Of a stretch of DNA of 64,000 nucleotides, positions 8,214-15,983 are shown one piece after another (the stretch's first letter is position 1; each line of letters begins with the position of its first letter). The translations under genes were made by a program, and so were the position numbers. Source of the stretch: Micromonospora humi (GTDB lineage: Bacteria > Actinomycetota > Actinomycetes > Mycobacteriales > Micromonosporaceae); NCBI RefSeq assembly GCF_900090105.1, contig NZ_FMDM01000001.1, forward strand, positions 310,001 to 374,000. The letters are read 5' to 3'. Below the pieces are notes generated by a model that saw nothing but the letters and a program-made list of their open reading frames with translations, had not been told where the DNA came from and made no database searches.

Positions 8214-9460
8214 CCGCCTCCCACCGAACCGACGCGACGTGGGGGCTCCCCGGGGATGTCGTCCGCCGCGGAGACGCCGAGGTTGATGCCGGCGGAACCT
8301 GGTGGGACGCGGGCGACGTGGAGGACGTCGCGGAAATGCTCGCTTCGCGCCGCTCCCGGCTCTGGCAGGTCGTGAACCCCGCCGAGATGGCCGCGTGGGT
8401 CTTCGAGGAGCCAGCTCCGTCGCCGGTCGACCCGGCGCCGGTAGACGTCGACGACGGCTGGGGGAGCGGCCCCGACGAGGCGGTTCACGAGGCATGGGCG
8501 TTCGCCGGCTGGGTGGCCCGAATGGTCGTGCCGGACGCCACCAACACCGCGGGCAAGTACTGGATCCTGTCCCACCTGACCGACGCCGTACCTGCCAGAT
8601 TGCGGCTGACAGTCGGGGTGCTGGAGATCCTCGGCCTGGATGAGACGGGGGAGAGGGTCTGGCTCCGGTCCCACGCCGCGCCGATCGTCTCGGCCATGGA
8701 CGTCGGTGCGGTCGATCTGGAGGACTGGGGGCGCCGCGGCATCGACATGGAGGAGGACGGCACCAAGACCCTCGCGGAGGAGAAAGTCCTCCTCAGCTGT
8801 CCCGACCTCGACACCGCGCGCTGGCTGCTGCGGCAGCCGCCGGTTGTCGCCGGTCTTCGGCTGCTGTCCTGCTGGGTGGCCGCCGGACCGTACTCGTTCG
8901 AGGGGCGGTACCGCCCGGAAATCGTCGGACGAGCCTGGCGGGCGTCGGAGTTGCTGGCCGGCGACGACATCGATGCGCTGACCGGTGGCGGCTTTGATCG
9001 GCCGTACACCGGTGTGACGATGACTGGTGACCTGCCCGCGCAGCGGTCGTTCGACGCTGACGCCTACCGGGCGGGGGGGGACGAGCACGACCGCCTGTGC
9101 CGCTCGCTGATTGCCCACCTGTCCCGTTCGGGTTCGGCCGCGGGATCCGGCCTGGCCGGGGTGAACGTCGATCTGGCGTGGCGGGACGTCGACGGACACC
9201 AGTTCATCGCCGAGGTGAAGAGCGTGCTCGCCGGCAACGAGGTCGAGCAGCTCCGGCTCGGCCTCGGGCAGGTGCTGGATTACCGGCATCGACTCGCGGC
9301 TCACGGTGTGGCCGCTACCGCAGTCCTGCTGGTCTCGCACTGCACGGACCCGGCCTGGCCGGCGATCTGCGCCGACAGCGGCGTGCTGCTGCTGACCGCG
9401 GAAGAGGAGCCGACCTGGCCCGCAAAGCTCGACGCGGCGGCAGGGACGGTGCACGGATGA
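8210..9460 (+). CDS. PD-(D/E)XK-like nuclease coupled to pglX
   Basis: 416 residues from GTG at 8210, which overlaps the pglX stop as GTGA. The C-terminal third contains a PD-(D/E)XK-type pattern: VNVDLAWRDVDG, then FIAEVKS (acidic-x-Lys, about residues 320-340), and a helix VEQLRLGLGQVLDYRHRL carrying the downstream Gln common in this superfamily. The N-terminal two thirds (Trp-rich, with VPARLRLTVGVLEIL and long helical parts) is not recognised and may bind a partner or sense DNA. Translational coupling suggests it acts with PglX, perhaps as a nuclease restrained by or guided to methylation state. It is not one of the six canonical BREX-2 proteins. The function is inferred. Confidence 0.75.
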   Translation: MTASHRTDATWGLPGDVVRRGDAEVDAGGTWWDAGDVEDVAEMLASRRSRLWQVVNPAEMAAWVFEEPAPSPVDPAPVDVDDGWGSGPDEAVHEAWAFAGWVARMVVPDATNTAGKYWILSHLTDAVPARLRLTVGVLEILGLDETGERVWLRSHAAPIVSAMDVGAVDLEDWGRRGIDMEEDGTKTLAEEKVLLSCPDLDTARWLLRQPPVVAGLRLLSCWVAAGPYSFEGRYRPEIVGRAWRASELLAGDDIDALTGGGFDRPYTGVTMTGDLPAQRSFDADAYRAGGDEHDRLCRSLIAHLSRSGSAAGSGLAGVNVDLAWRDVDGHQFIAEVKSVLAGNEVEQLRLGLGQVLDYRHRLAAHGVAATAVLLVSHCTDPAWPAICADSGVLLLTAEEEPTWPAKLDAAAGTVHG

Positions 9461-9524
9461 GTCAGACGCGAGCGCTTGCTCGGCCGTCAGCCGCGGAAGC
9501 AACGACGAGGTTTCGAGGTGGGTC

Positions 9525-10523
9525 ATGCCGTTCCCGGTAGTTCTGGTCGCCGTCGCCGCAGGGACGACGGCAGTCAGCTTCATCGGCAACAAGATCATTG
9601 AGAGCCAGGCGAAGAAGAGAATCGGGGAGATAGCGGGCCAGCACGACGAGGAGTACGCGAAGCACCGTGCCGTCGCCGACTCCACTTCGGAAGGGCTGAG
9701 AAAACTGGGCGAGTGCCAACAGTCGGCCCTCGACGCGGTCATGCCCCGAATCCAAGCCTTCGCCGAGCGGAACGAGCGTCAACTGCGGATGCGGGGACGC
9801 CAGATTGTTGAGGACGGGGAGGCACCCGAGAGGCGTGAGATCGACGCGACCCCTGAGGTCTCGGTCCCGGGCGACGTCGCGACCGCGATGGCCGGCATCG
9901 CATCGGCCGCCGCAGGGAACGGCCTCAGTGTTGCCGCCTACACAACCGTAGCGAAGGTGGCCACCTCCTCGACGGGCACTGCGATCAACGCGTTGAGCGG
10001 CGCGGCCGCACGAAACGCAACCCTCGCGGCGATCGGAGGCGGCGCCAAGGCGGCAGGAGGCGGGGGGATCGCAGCAGGCGCCTTCCGCCTCAACATCATC
10101 ACCGCGGTCCCGGCAGTCGCGCTCAGCGTCGGCTTGATGATCAAGTCGAAGTCTGACGCCGACAAGGCTGTCGCCAAGTACGATGCGGACGTCAAGACGG
10201 CGATCGCCACGTACCACCATCAGAACGAACTACTCCACGGCGTTGACGAGCGGGTCGGCGAGATGCAAGGCGTGTTGGCCGATCTCGTGCGGTGCGCAGG
10301 CGAAACACTCGACAGTTTGGAGCAGGCCGAGAGCGAGCCCGGCGGGTTCGATCTCGACAGCGACGATCACGCCCACCGTCTTCAGGCGGCGCTCCACGTC
10401 GTGAAGGGCGTCGGCGAAGTCAGCGCAGCGCCCGTCGTCAATGAGGACTTGACACTCGATCCCGATGGTGGATTTCTCGTGATTAAATATCGCGACTACG
10501 AACCGGAGCACGCGAATGCCTGA
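9525..10523 (+). CDS. Glycine-zipper membrane protein, possible pore-forming effector
   Basis: 332 residues. The first 20 are hydrophobic (VVLVAVAAGTTAVSFIGNKI), followed by charged helices to about residue 105. Residues 112-210 form a long Ala/Gly-rich hydrophobic zone with the striking run LSGAAARNATLAAIGGGAK and AAGGGGIAAG, ending in AVPAVALSVGLMI. The rest is charged helices. The glycine spacing looks like a glycine zipper that could insert in membranes. I recall similar runs in uncharacterised bacterial proteins but cannot name a family. The start has GAGGTGGGTC before ATG. It overlaps the following small gene by 8 bases. In a defence island this pair fits an abortive-infection effector with a partner; that is inference. 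Confidence 0.75.
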   Translation: MPFPVVLVAVAAGTTAVSFIGNKIIESQAKKRIGEIAGQHDEEYAKHRAVADSTSEGLRKLGECQQSALDAVMPRIQAFAERNERQLRMRGRQIVEDGEAPERREIDATPEVSVPGDVATAMAGIASAAAGNGLSVAAYTTVAKVATSSTGTAINALSGAAARNATLAAIGGGAKAAGGGGIAAGAFRLNIITAVPAVALSVGLMIKSKSDADKAVAKYDADVKTAIATYHHQNELLHGVDERVGEMQGVLADLVRCAGETLDSLEQAESEPGGFDLDSDDHAHRLQAALHVVKGVGEVSAAPVVNEDLTLDPDGGFLVIKYRDYEPEHANA

Positions 10524-10914
10524 TGCCCGTCGGAACACCGCCAAAGGGGCCGGCTGGATGGCCGCGACCCCGGACGCCGCTCAGTACCTGATGGCGATCG
10601 TCGACGTCGCCAAGCGCGTCGACGCCAACATGACCGAGCGCGCCCGGATCGCCGCAGACCGCGACAAGGAGATCGCCCGGATCAGCGCCGCGAGCCGAGG
10701 TCTGCGGGACTATCTGGATCGCGTCTTCGACGAGCGCCGCGAACTGCACCAGGCCTTCTTCGCCAGGCTCGACAAGGCCATCGAGGATCGCGACCCGGAG
10801 ACCATCCGCGCTTGCGTGACTGGCATCGTCGACGTCGTCAAACACTCGCCGCTCAATGACATCGTGGAACTCCGCTCCGTGTGGGCGGACCCGAACGCGG
10901 TGATCGAGATCTAG
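10516..10914 (+). CDS. Small all-helical partner of the glycine-zipper protein
   Basis: 132 residues, overlapping the preceding gene by 8 bases. The sequence is almost wholly helical and charged (VAKRVDANMTERARIAADRDKEIARI, then FDERRELHQAFFARLDKAIEDRD) and contains no signal peptide, membrane segment or catalytic motif. I recognise no family. Close coupling suggests that its product binds or regulates the glycine-zipper protein, for example as an antitoxin-like or assembly factor. The following genes are on the other strand, so this pair looks like a separate two-gene module or the end of the pglX transcript. Confidence 0.7.
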   Translation: MPDARRNTAKGAGWMAATPDAAQYLMAIVDVAKRVDANMTERARIAADRDKEIARISAASRGLRDYLDRVFDERRELHQAFFARLDKAIEDRDPETIRACVTGIVDVVKHSPLNDIVELRSVWADPNAVIEI

Positions 10915-10935
10915 CCTCGGTGCGCGTGGTGCTGA

Positions 10936-11205
10936 TCAGCGGGCGGTAGGCGGCGCGGGTACGAAGCGGACCCGCCGGAGCGCGAGATCGGGGTACGCGG
11001 CATAGCCGGCGTCTTCCCATGAGCGGCTGTGCGGGTGGGTGCGGTCGCCGTTGGACCACCATGCCGGGTAGCGGTAGGCGGAGGGCGGCAGGCCGCCGGG
11101 CACCAGGTCCGCTACTTCTTCCAGGCTGTACGTCACCTCGCCAGCTCGGGTCCGAAGGTGGTCGCGCAGCCCGTCGTACTTCGACAAGTCGCTACCTTCC
11201 CGCAT
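10936..11205 (-). CDS. DUF7662-type small protein
   Basis: 89 residues from ATG at 11205. The sequence DLSKYDGLRDHLRTRAGEVTYSLEEVADL and the core LPPSAYRYPAWWSNGDRTHPHSRSWEDAGY match the pattern of DUF7662 proteins (SKYxPLxxYL, LPxSAxxxxxWWxN, AWxxAGW), which occur beside restriction-type and other DNA-related genes. No enzymatic motif is evident; the Trp pair and conserved Ser/His may form a binding site. It overlaps the end of the EVE-DUF3883 gene by 14 bases, so the two are co-expressed and probably act together. Confidence 0.75.
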   Translation of the reverse strand: MREGSDLSKYDGLRDHLRTRAGEVTYSLEEVADLVPGGLPPSAYRYPAWWSNGDRTHPHSRSWEDAGYAAYPDLALRRVRFVPAPPTAR

Positions 11206-12145
11206 GTGACCGGCGCAGATCGACTTCGAACAGGAAGGGCTCGGCCGCCCTGACCGTGGTGTCCGCGTCGAAGAAGTGCAGGGTCGGGTCGACCAGGGCC
11301 TTGGTGACGACCGCCAGACGCCAACCTGGGTTCTCTCGTGCGGCACGCTCTTCGTTCCGCGTCAGCAGGATCTTCGGCACCAATCCGCTGACGGCTTTGA
11401 CCTCGACCCGGTGCACCTCACCGTCCGGCGCGGTGCAGGCCAGATCCCAGCCGAGATTCTGCTTGCTCACGTCCTGCACACGCCAGCCGTCGCGCTTGTA
11501 GTGTCTCGTCACCGCCTTCATTCCCGCTGCTTCCACTTCGGCATTGGTGACCGGGTTGCCGAAGCCCGCGCCAGCGGCGGTCACCGTGATCTTCTGCGGC
11601 TGGGCGGGCAGGAGCCGTTCCAGGAGGGCCAGTTCGGCCTTCGTGACCGCCAGCGGATTGCCCATCTGAGGCTGCCGGAAGACTTCCAGATCGGCCAGAC
11701 GAGCCTTGCCCTTCAGGCTCGCCCGGGGGATCGGCTCGTCGAAGAGTCGGAGATCGAGGGGGACGAAGTGCTTGGACTGCCGTCGTAGCCGCTCGTCTCG
11801 CCAGTATCCCGGATCATCATCCGTAGTGTCGGAGTAGCCGGCCCGCCCGAGGATCGTCCCTCGTCCCCACAGCCCGGGTTCCGGATAGGCCCGGGCCGGC
11901 CCGGTCACCCAGAACAGAACCTGCTGCCCTTCAGCCATAAGCGCGCTGCGGTAGTTGGCGACGACCGACCATTGATCGATTGTCTCTCCACCGTCCGCCC
12001 TAAAGGCTGCCAGATCCCACACCTCGGGGTTGCACTTCAGCATCCAGGCGCCCAGGTTCTCAACTGTCACCAGACGGTTCACGTCCGAGCCCTGATGCCG
12101 CCCAGCATCGGGAGCCTGGCTGGCCGCCGCGTTGCGCGCTGTCAT
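11192..12145 (-). CDS. EVE-domain and DUF3883 nuclease, type IV restriction-like
   Basis: 317 residues; ATG at 12145 is preceded by CAGGAG. Residues about 33-160 resemble an EVE domain, a PUA-like fold that reads modified bases: GAWMLKCNP, ANYRSALMAEGQQVLFWVTG, GLWGRGTI. Residues about 200-285 are DUF3883, a PD-(D/E)XK relative: NAEVEAAGMKAVTRHYKRDGW, then LGWDL (Asp234), VEVKAV (Glu248, Lys250) and the conserved LTRNEE. Reader plus nuclease is the layout of modification-dependent (type IV) restriction enzymes, so it should cut DNA carrying modified bases. It must tolerate the host PglX mark. It lies downstream of a lipoprotein gene on the same strand and overlaps a DUF7662 gene. Confidence 0.88.
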   Translation of the reverse strand: MTARNAAASQAPDAGRHQGSDVNRLVTVENLGAWMLKCNPEVWDLAAFRADGGETIDQWSVVANYRSALMAEGQQVLFWVTGPARAYPEPGLWGRGTILGRAGYSDTTDDDPGYWRDERLRRQSKHFVPLDLRLFDEPIPRASLKGKARLADLEVFRQPQMGNPLAVTKAELALLERLLPAQPQKITVTAAGAGFGNPVTNAEVEAAGMKAVTRHYKRDGWRVQDVSKQNLGWDLACTAPDGEVHRVEVKAVSGLVPKILLTRNEERAARENPGWRLAVVTKALVDPTLHFFDADTTVRAAEPFLFEVDLRRSHAGR

Positions 12146-12220
12146 CGGCCCATACTCCTGGGGCTGTCGTTGCGCGTCATCGCCGGATCGGCTGAGGGTC
12201 GCTGGCCTTCGCGTCCGCTG

Positions 12221-12907
12221 TCACTCCTCGACGGCTACGGTGGAATATCCGTCCACCTGCTTGCCGAGCAGATCTGCGACCTCGTCCGCGTCGGCGTTCA
12301 ACACGCCCCCTGTGCCGGCGGCGACCAGAGTCGGCCCGACGAGGGCGAAGCCCTGCAGGGCGGTGCCACCCCGCAGTTCGATGCGGACGCCGAGGCTCCT
12401 CTCGCCGAGTCCCGGGAGGTTCATCAGGGCGTACGTGACCTTCTGGCCGTCGAGCGTGTCCTTGCGACAGGTTTCCAGCGTCTTCGCCATCTTGTCGAAG
12501 GACGCCTTCGCCTGCTCCGGGCCGGCGTACTGCCGCAGACTAACCATGATCAGCTGCGTGCTCAGGCCACCGCCCTTCTGGTACGACTGGGAAACCTTTA
12601 CCTTGGCGGCGTACGGCTGCCGGTAGTTGCAGAAGGTCTTGTCCGAGCCGTCCGAGTCGCCGGACTCGTCTCTGCTGTAACCCGTCGGCATGGCGCTGAG
12701 GGGCAGCAATGCCTTCGTGAGGGCCTTCTTGTCGAGAATCTTGTATGTCGGTGCCGTCGGCGAGGGCTCGGGGGCCGGCGCCGTGGAAGGTGCGGGTGCT
12801 CCCGAGGCGGCAGGCTCCGGGCGCGGGGATGCGGGGCCACACCCGGTAAGGGTGAGGGACGTCGCCAAGGCAGCGATCATGGAAATGCCCATTGAATTGC
12901 GGAACAT
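12221..12907 (-). CDS. Secreted lipoprotein with sensor-type domain
   Basis: 228 residues. ATG at 12907 has AAGGA upstream. The N-terminus is a lipoprotein signal peptide (MIAALATSLTLTGCGP, lipobox LTGC, Cys23), followed by a Pro/Ala linker (about 25-55) and a globular domain (about 60-228) with FCNYRQPYAAKVKVSQSY and two other conserved-looking cysteine-containing segments. It resembles PknH-like extracellular sensor domains that are common as stand-alone lipoproteins in actinomycetes; the match is by eye. It has no obvious defence role and may be an ordinary chromosomal gene within the island. Confidence 0.8.
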   Translation of the reverse strand: MFRNSMGISMIAALATSLTLTGCGPASPRPEPAASGAPAPSTAPAPEPSPTAPTYKILDKKALTKALLPLSAMPTGYSRDESGDSDGSDKTFCNYRQPYAAKVKVSQSYQKGGGLSTQLIMVSLRQYAGPEQAKASFDKMAKTLETCRKDTLDGQKVTYALMNLPGLGERSLGVRIELRGGTALQGFALVGPTLVAAGTGGVLNADADEVADLLGKQVDGYSTVAVEE

Positions 12908-13273
12908 CGTTTCCTTGCTGGGTAGAGCCGACGAAGTGGAGAACCGACCCGGACCGCCTGAGACGCGAGCGCGGATTCCCGTACACGATAAGCCCAGTCG
13001 GCGACACTCCCGCTCCCAGGTCAGCGGCCGTCAGAAGCAGCCTTGGTCCGACCGGCGGTGGCCCTCGTCGTAGCCGGTAGGCACGGCAGTGGGAATCGGA
13101 ATAGTTTCGTCAGCGCGTGTCAATGACGAGGCTCGGGCTGTCTTCGCACCTTCTCCTGCCCGTCCAGCGCAGTGACGGGGCATGACACCTTGACCCGGCT
13201 CCCGGGCTGACGGGACGATTCGTTGACTATCGGCGATGGATGCGGCATAGCACCGTTAACTCGGGGAGGTCGT
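12908..13273. other. Divergent intergenic region
   Basis: No credible gene. It separates the minus-strand lipoprotein from the plus-strand five-gene cassette and should carry both promoters. Only the putative cassette promoter near 13223-13251 stands out. Confidence 0.55.
13223..13251 (+). promoter_or_regulatory. Putative promoter of the radical SAM cassette
   Basis: TTGACT at 13223-13228, a 17-18 base spacer, then a weak CATAGC/ATAGCA -10-like hexamer near 13246-13252. The GTG start follows at 13274, leaving a short leader with GGGGAGG. The -35 is good and the -10 is poor. Confidence 0.4.
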
Positions 13274-14281
13274 GTGGTCAGGAAGGAGGCCCTCGTCACT
13301 CCGGAGACGCGGCCGCTCCTGCGCCGGGCGCATCAAATCGTCAACTCCGGCGATGGTGAGTACGCCTTCACCGACCTTCGCCGGACCACGCTCGGCGGCG
13401 TGCAGACGCGGCAGTTTCGCCTGTTCACACCGGTCAGCCGGCGCCGGATGAGGCTGCCCACCTCGCTGCCGGAGTTCACCGAGCTCCGCCACGTGGCCAA
13501 CCTGTCCGACAGCCCGGTGACAGTGGCCGCCCAGCTCGGCGGCCAATGGTCCGACCACAACCTCGCGGCCATCACCCACGTCGCCGCGTGCAACTTCCGG
13601 TGCTCCTACTGCTACGTCGACTACGCGCACCTGGCCGGCGCTGATCACTTCGTGGCGAGCGCCGATGCCGTTGTGGCGGAGTTCGTCGCACTCCGAGTGG
13701 CGCTCCGGCGCACCGGTCGAAGGCTCAGCCTGTTGCGCGTCAGCGGCGGTGAGCCGCTGCTGGCGCCGTCGCTCGTCCTCGAGATCTACCAGGCTCTGGC
13801 CGTGCGAGGTCTGCTCGATTCCGTGGTCCTCAAGGTGGAGTCGAATCTGTCTACGCTGACCTACGCCTGGCGCCGGAGCGGTGGTCATCCCGGAGCGGGT
13901 GACTCCGCCGCCATGCGCGGCATCAAGCTCCACACCACGCTGCACCACCCACCCGACAGCCGGGAGTGGCCGGCCATTCGCGACGGGCTCGCCCTGGCGC
14001 TTGAGATCGGCTTCGACGTGTTCCCGGCGATCGGGGCGAACGACTGGACCACCACGCAATTCGAATCGCTCTACTCGGAGCTGGTCCGGATCAGCCCGGG
14101 GCTTCCGCTACGGCTGGCGGTGCGGCCGTTCCATCTCGACTATCCGGCGTTGGCGGATCGCCGGCGGCTACCGCAGCCGACGCCGGGTGAGGCCCCCTCG
14201 GTCAGGTGGGAAGGAATTCTTCGGCGGCGCGCCGATGTCGGGTACCTTGCCGAGCCGCGGCATCTGATACCGCTCACCTGA
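13274..14281 (+). CDS. Radical SAM enzyme, first gene of nucleotide-like cassette
   Basis: 335 residues from GTG at 13274, chosen because GGGGAGG (13263-13269) precedes it. The cluster-binding motif CNFRCSYC (Cys106, Cys110, Cys113) binds a 4Fe-4S cluster for S-adenosylmethionine cleavage; SGGEPLL around 158-164 is the SAM-binding GGE motif. After it come partial TIM-barrel elements (LKVESNLSTL, GIKLHTTLH). The C-terminus lacks the extra cysteines of SPASM or twitch domains. About 95 residues before the motif form an unrecognised N-terminal part. The substrate is unknown. The four following genes are tightly packed and include deoxyribosyltransferase-like, HisG-like and thymidylate-synthase-like proteins, so a nucleotide or nucleobase substrate is inferred. 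Confidence 0.88.
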   Translation: MVRKEALVTPETRPLLRRAHQIVNSGDGEYAFTDLRRTTLGGVQTRQFRLFTPVSRRRMRLPTSLPEFTELRHVANLSDSPVTVAAQLGGQWSDHNLAAITHVAACNFRCSYCYVDYAHLAGADHFVASADAVVAEFVALRVALRRTGRRLSLLRVSGGEPLLAPSLVLEIYQALAVRGLLDSVVLKVESNLSTLTYAWRRSGGHPGAGDSAAMRGIKLHTTLHHPPDSREWPAIRDGLALALEIGFDVFPAIGANDWTTTQFESLYSELVRISPGLPLRLAVRPFHLDYPALADRRRLPQPTPGEAPSVRWEGILRRRADVGYLAEPRHLIPLT

Positions 14282-14303
14282 GCACTCACGCCCTGGAGGA
14301 GCG

Positions 14304-14708
14304 ATGCCAGACCTCACGTCCGTCACGATCTGCAGCAGCTCGAAGTTCTACGACACAGCCCGCCGGGCGGAGGAAGCCTTCCGCGCCCTCGGGCTGATCG
14401 TTCACACGCCGCGTTACGACTACAACGAACAGCTGGTCACGGTCGACGAGACGGTCAAGTTCCGGCTCACCCACGAATTCCTCGCGAAGATCAGCAAGTC
14501 GGACGCCGTCTTCGTGGTGGCCAATGGCGGATACGCCGGAGCGAGCGTGTGTATCGAGGTCGGCTACGCCGCTGGGCAGGGCAAGACCGTCCTGTTCTCG
14601 GAGCAGCCCGCCGAGTTCGCGCTACGGGCGCTCGTCGACGCGGTGGTGTCGGTCGAGGGAATCCGTGACGGCATTCGAGCCGGCGGTACGGCGAGGACGT
14701 CACCATGA
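14304..14708 (+). CDS. Nucleoside 2-deoxyribosyltransferase-like protein
   Basis: 134 residues with an excellent ribosome binding site (GGAGGAG) before ATG. The fold pattern is Rossmann-like: TICSSSKFYDTARRAEEAF at the N-terminus, FLAKISKSDAVFVVANGGYAGASVCIEVGYAAGQGK in the centre. The segment SDAVFVV followed by xxGxxxxxExGYAxxxGK matches nucleoside 2-deoxyribosyltransferase-like proteins, where the Glu is the catalytic nucleophile (here Glu87 by my count). Members exchange or hydrolyse N-glycosidic bonds of (deoxy)nucleosides; related families make or degrade signalling nucleotides. The stop overlaps the next start as ATGA. Activity and substrate are inferred. Confidence 0.78.
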   Translation: MPDLTSVTICSSSKFYDTARRAEEAFRALGLIVHTPRYDYNEQLVTVDETVKFRLTHEFLAKISKSDAVFVVANGGYAGASVCIEVGYAAGQGKTVLFSEQPAEFALRALVDAVVSVEGIRDGIRAGGTARTSP

Positions 14709-15373
14709 TCATCGCTGTCCCGGCGCCGTCCAGCCGCCTGTTCGCACCGGTGGCCGACATGTTCGGTGACTTCTTCACCGGGCCGGACGGATCGCATCCA
14801 CGGTCACTGTGGCAGCGATCCGGTATGGATGTGGTCGTACGGTGTCGGGGCTTCGACATTCCCGAGCTGGTGGCGGCGGGAGCCGTTGACGTGGGCATCA
14901 CCGGATACGACGTGTGCGTCGAGCACTGTCTTGCCAACGGCAAACCACTGTTCATGCGTGCCCTGCCCGCGGCTCGGACCTCCTTCGTCACCTACTGCAC
15001 CGTCGCCGGCCGAGACGTCGAGACGATCTACACCGAATACCCCGCTATCACCGAGGCATGGGTGAGCGCCCGCGCCGACCAACGGCCATCGCGAATCGTG
15101 CGGTTGCACGGATCGACCGAGGGTGTCATTCGCGTCGATGATCACGGGGCCGGCGTGTTGCTGGTGACGTCGGGGGAGACGCTTGTCGCGAACGGGTTGG
15201 ACGTCGACGTACCCCTGCTCGCCACGGACATGTGCGTCGTGACCCGGTCGTCCGCCGTCAGATGGCCGGCGGCGGACGAACTGCCGACGCTCGCCATGCC
15301 GAGCTTCTGCACTGCCGGCGACGGGCGGGCAACCGACACCACGCAGTCGGGGGAGCTGAGCAGTGGAGATTGA
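14705..15373 (+). CDS. HisG-like phosphoribosyltransferase homologue
   Basis: 222 residues. The pattern follows the short-form HisG (ATP phosphoribosyltransferase) core: FDIPELVAAGAVDVGITGYDVCVE (periplasmic-binding-protein-like lobe), then a YTEYPAITEAWVS segment like the ATEYP motif, and VRLHGSTEGVI followed by GAGVLLVTSGETLVANGL, matching the phosphoribosyl-pyrophosphate-binding SGxxE...DIVSTGxTLxxNxL region. HisG joins phosphoribosyl pyrophosphate to ATP N1 in histidine synthesis, but no other his gene is near, and the acidic DAIVD before the loop is changed to DHGAGVLL. I infer a diverged enzyme acting on another nucleotide. It is coupled by ATGA to the gene before and overlaps the next by 11 bases. 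Confidence 0.78.
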   Translation: MIIAVPAPSSRLFAPVADMFGDFFTGPDGSHPRSLWQRSGMDVVVRCRGFDIPELVAAGAVDVGITGYDVCVEHCLANGKPLFMRALPAARTSFVTYCTVAGRDVETIYTEYPAITEAWVSARADQRPSRIVRLHGSTEGVIRVDDHGAGVLLVTSGETLVANGLDVDVPLLATDMCVVTRSSAVRWPAADELPTLAMPSFCTAGDGRATDTTQSGELSSGD

Positions 15374-15983
15374 GATGGCCACCGTGGCGACCGGCTGGTC
15401 CGACGTCCTGTCGATGTTCGCCCGCGGCGCGCCGGCGCGGGTCACGACACGGCACGGTATCTGCTTCGACATCCCCGGGCTGACGGTCTGGCTGCGCAAC
15501 GCGGCGGATCTGACGCCGCCACCCGGCTACCTCTACCCGGAACTCATCAAGGACTACCGGGACCGGATTTTCGGCGACCAACGGGAGTCGTCGTTGCTCT
15601 ATCAGCGCCTACGCGGCTGGATCGGCGCGGACGGTGCGCCGATCGACCAGTTCGCGCAGGCCACGGAGGTGCTTCGGCAGGACGAGCACAGCCGGTCGGC
15701 GGTCTTCTCGATGTGGCGGCCGGAGGAGGACCTGGGCGGTCGCTTTCCCGTCTCCCCGGTCGGCGGCGCGCTCCGAATCGTCGGTGCCGACCTCGTGCTC
15801 TTCCTGACCGCACGCAGCGTCGACGTGTGGGTCGGGTTCGTACCCGAGTTACTGACCTTCGCGCAGGTGGCGGCGGATGCCGCGCTCGCCCTGGGCGCGC
15901 GGGGCGCGAAGGTCTGCTACCACTCGTGGAGCGCCCACATGTACGAGGTCGACTACCTCACCTACCTGACGGGCACGTCATGA
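15363..15983 (+). CDS. Thymidylate-synthase-like protein lacking the catalytic Cys
   Basis: 206 residues from GTG at 15363 with GGGGGAG upstream; ATG at 15375 is an alternative. The C-terminal two thirds follows ThyA: QFAQATEVLRQDEHSRSAVFSMWRPEEDL (phosphate-binding Arg region), FPVSPV where ThyA has the PPCH nucleophile loop, LFLTARSVDVWVG (matching YQRSxDxxLG), and HSWSAHMYEVD (matching HxxxxHxYxxH). By my alignment the catalytic Cys is replaced by Ser131. It is also shorter than ThyA (about 260-300). Cytidylate hydroxymethylases share this fold but keep the Cys. I infer either an altered reaction or a nucleotide-binding role. The stop overlaps the next start as ATGA. Confidence 0.8.
   Translation: MEIEMATVATGWSDVLSMFARGAPARVTTRHGICFDIPGLTVWLRNAADLTPPPGYLYPELIKDYRDRIFGDQRESSLLYQRLRGWIGADGAPIDQFAQATEVLRQDEHSRSAVFSMWRPEEDLGGRFPVSPVGGALRIVGADLVLFLTARSVDVWVGFVPELLTFAQVAADAALALGARGAKVCYHSWSAHMYEVDYLTYLTGTS

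Noticed and set aside
13223..13273. TTG at 13223 as start of the radical SAM gene
   Set aside because: No ribosome binding site and it overlaps the likely -35; GTG at 13274 has GGGGAGG at proper spacing.
14705..15373. Naming the HisG-like gene hisG
   Set aside because: No other histidine genes nearby, altered PRPP-loop region and different neighbours make a histidine role unlikely.
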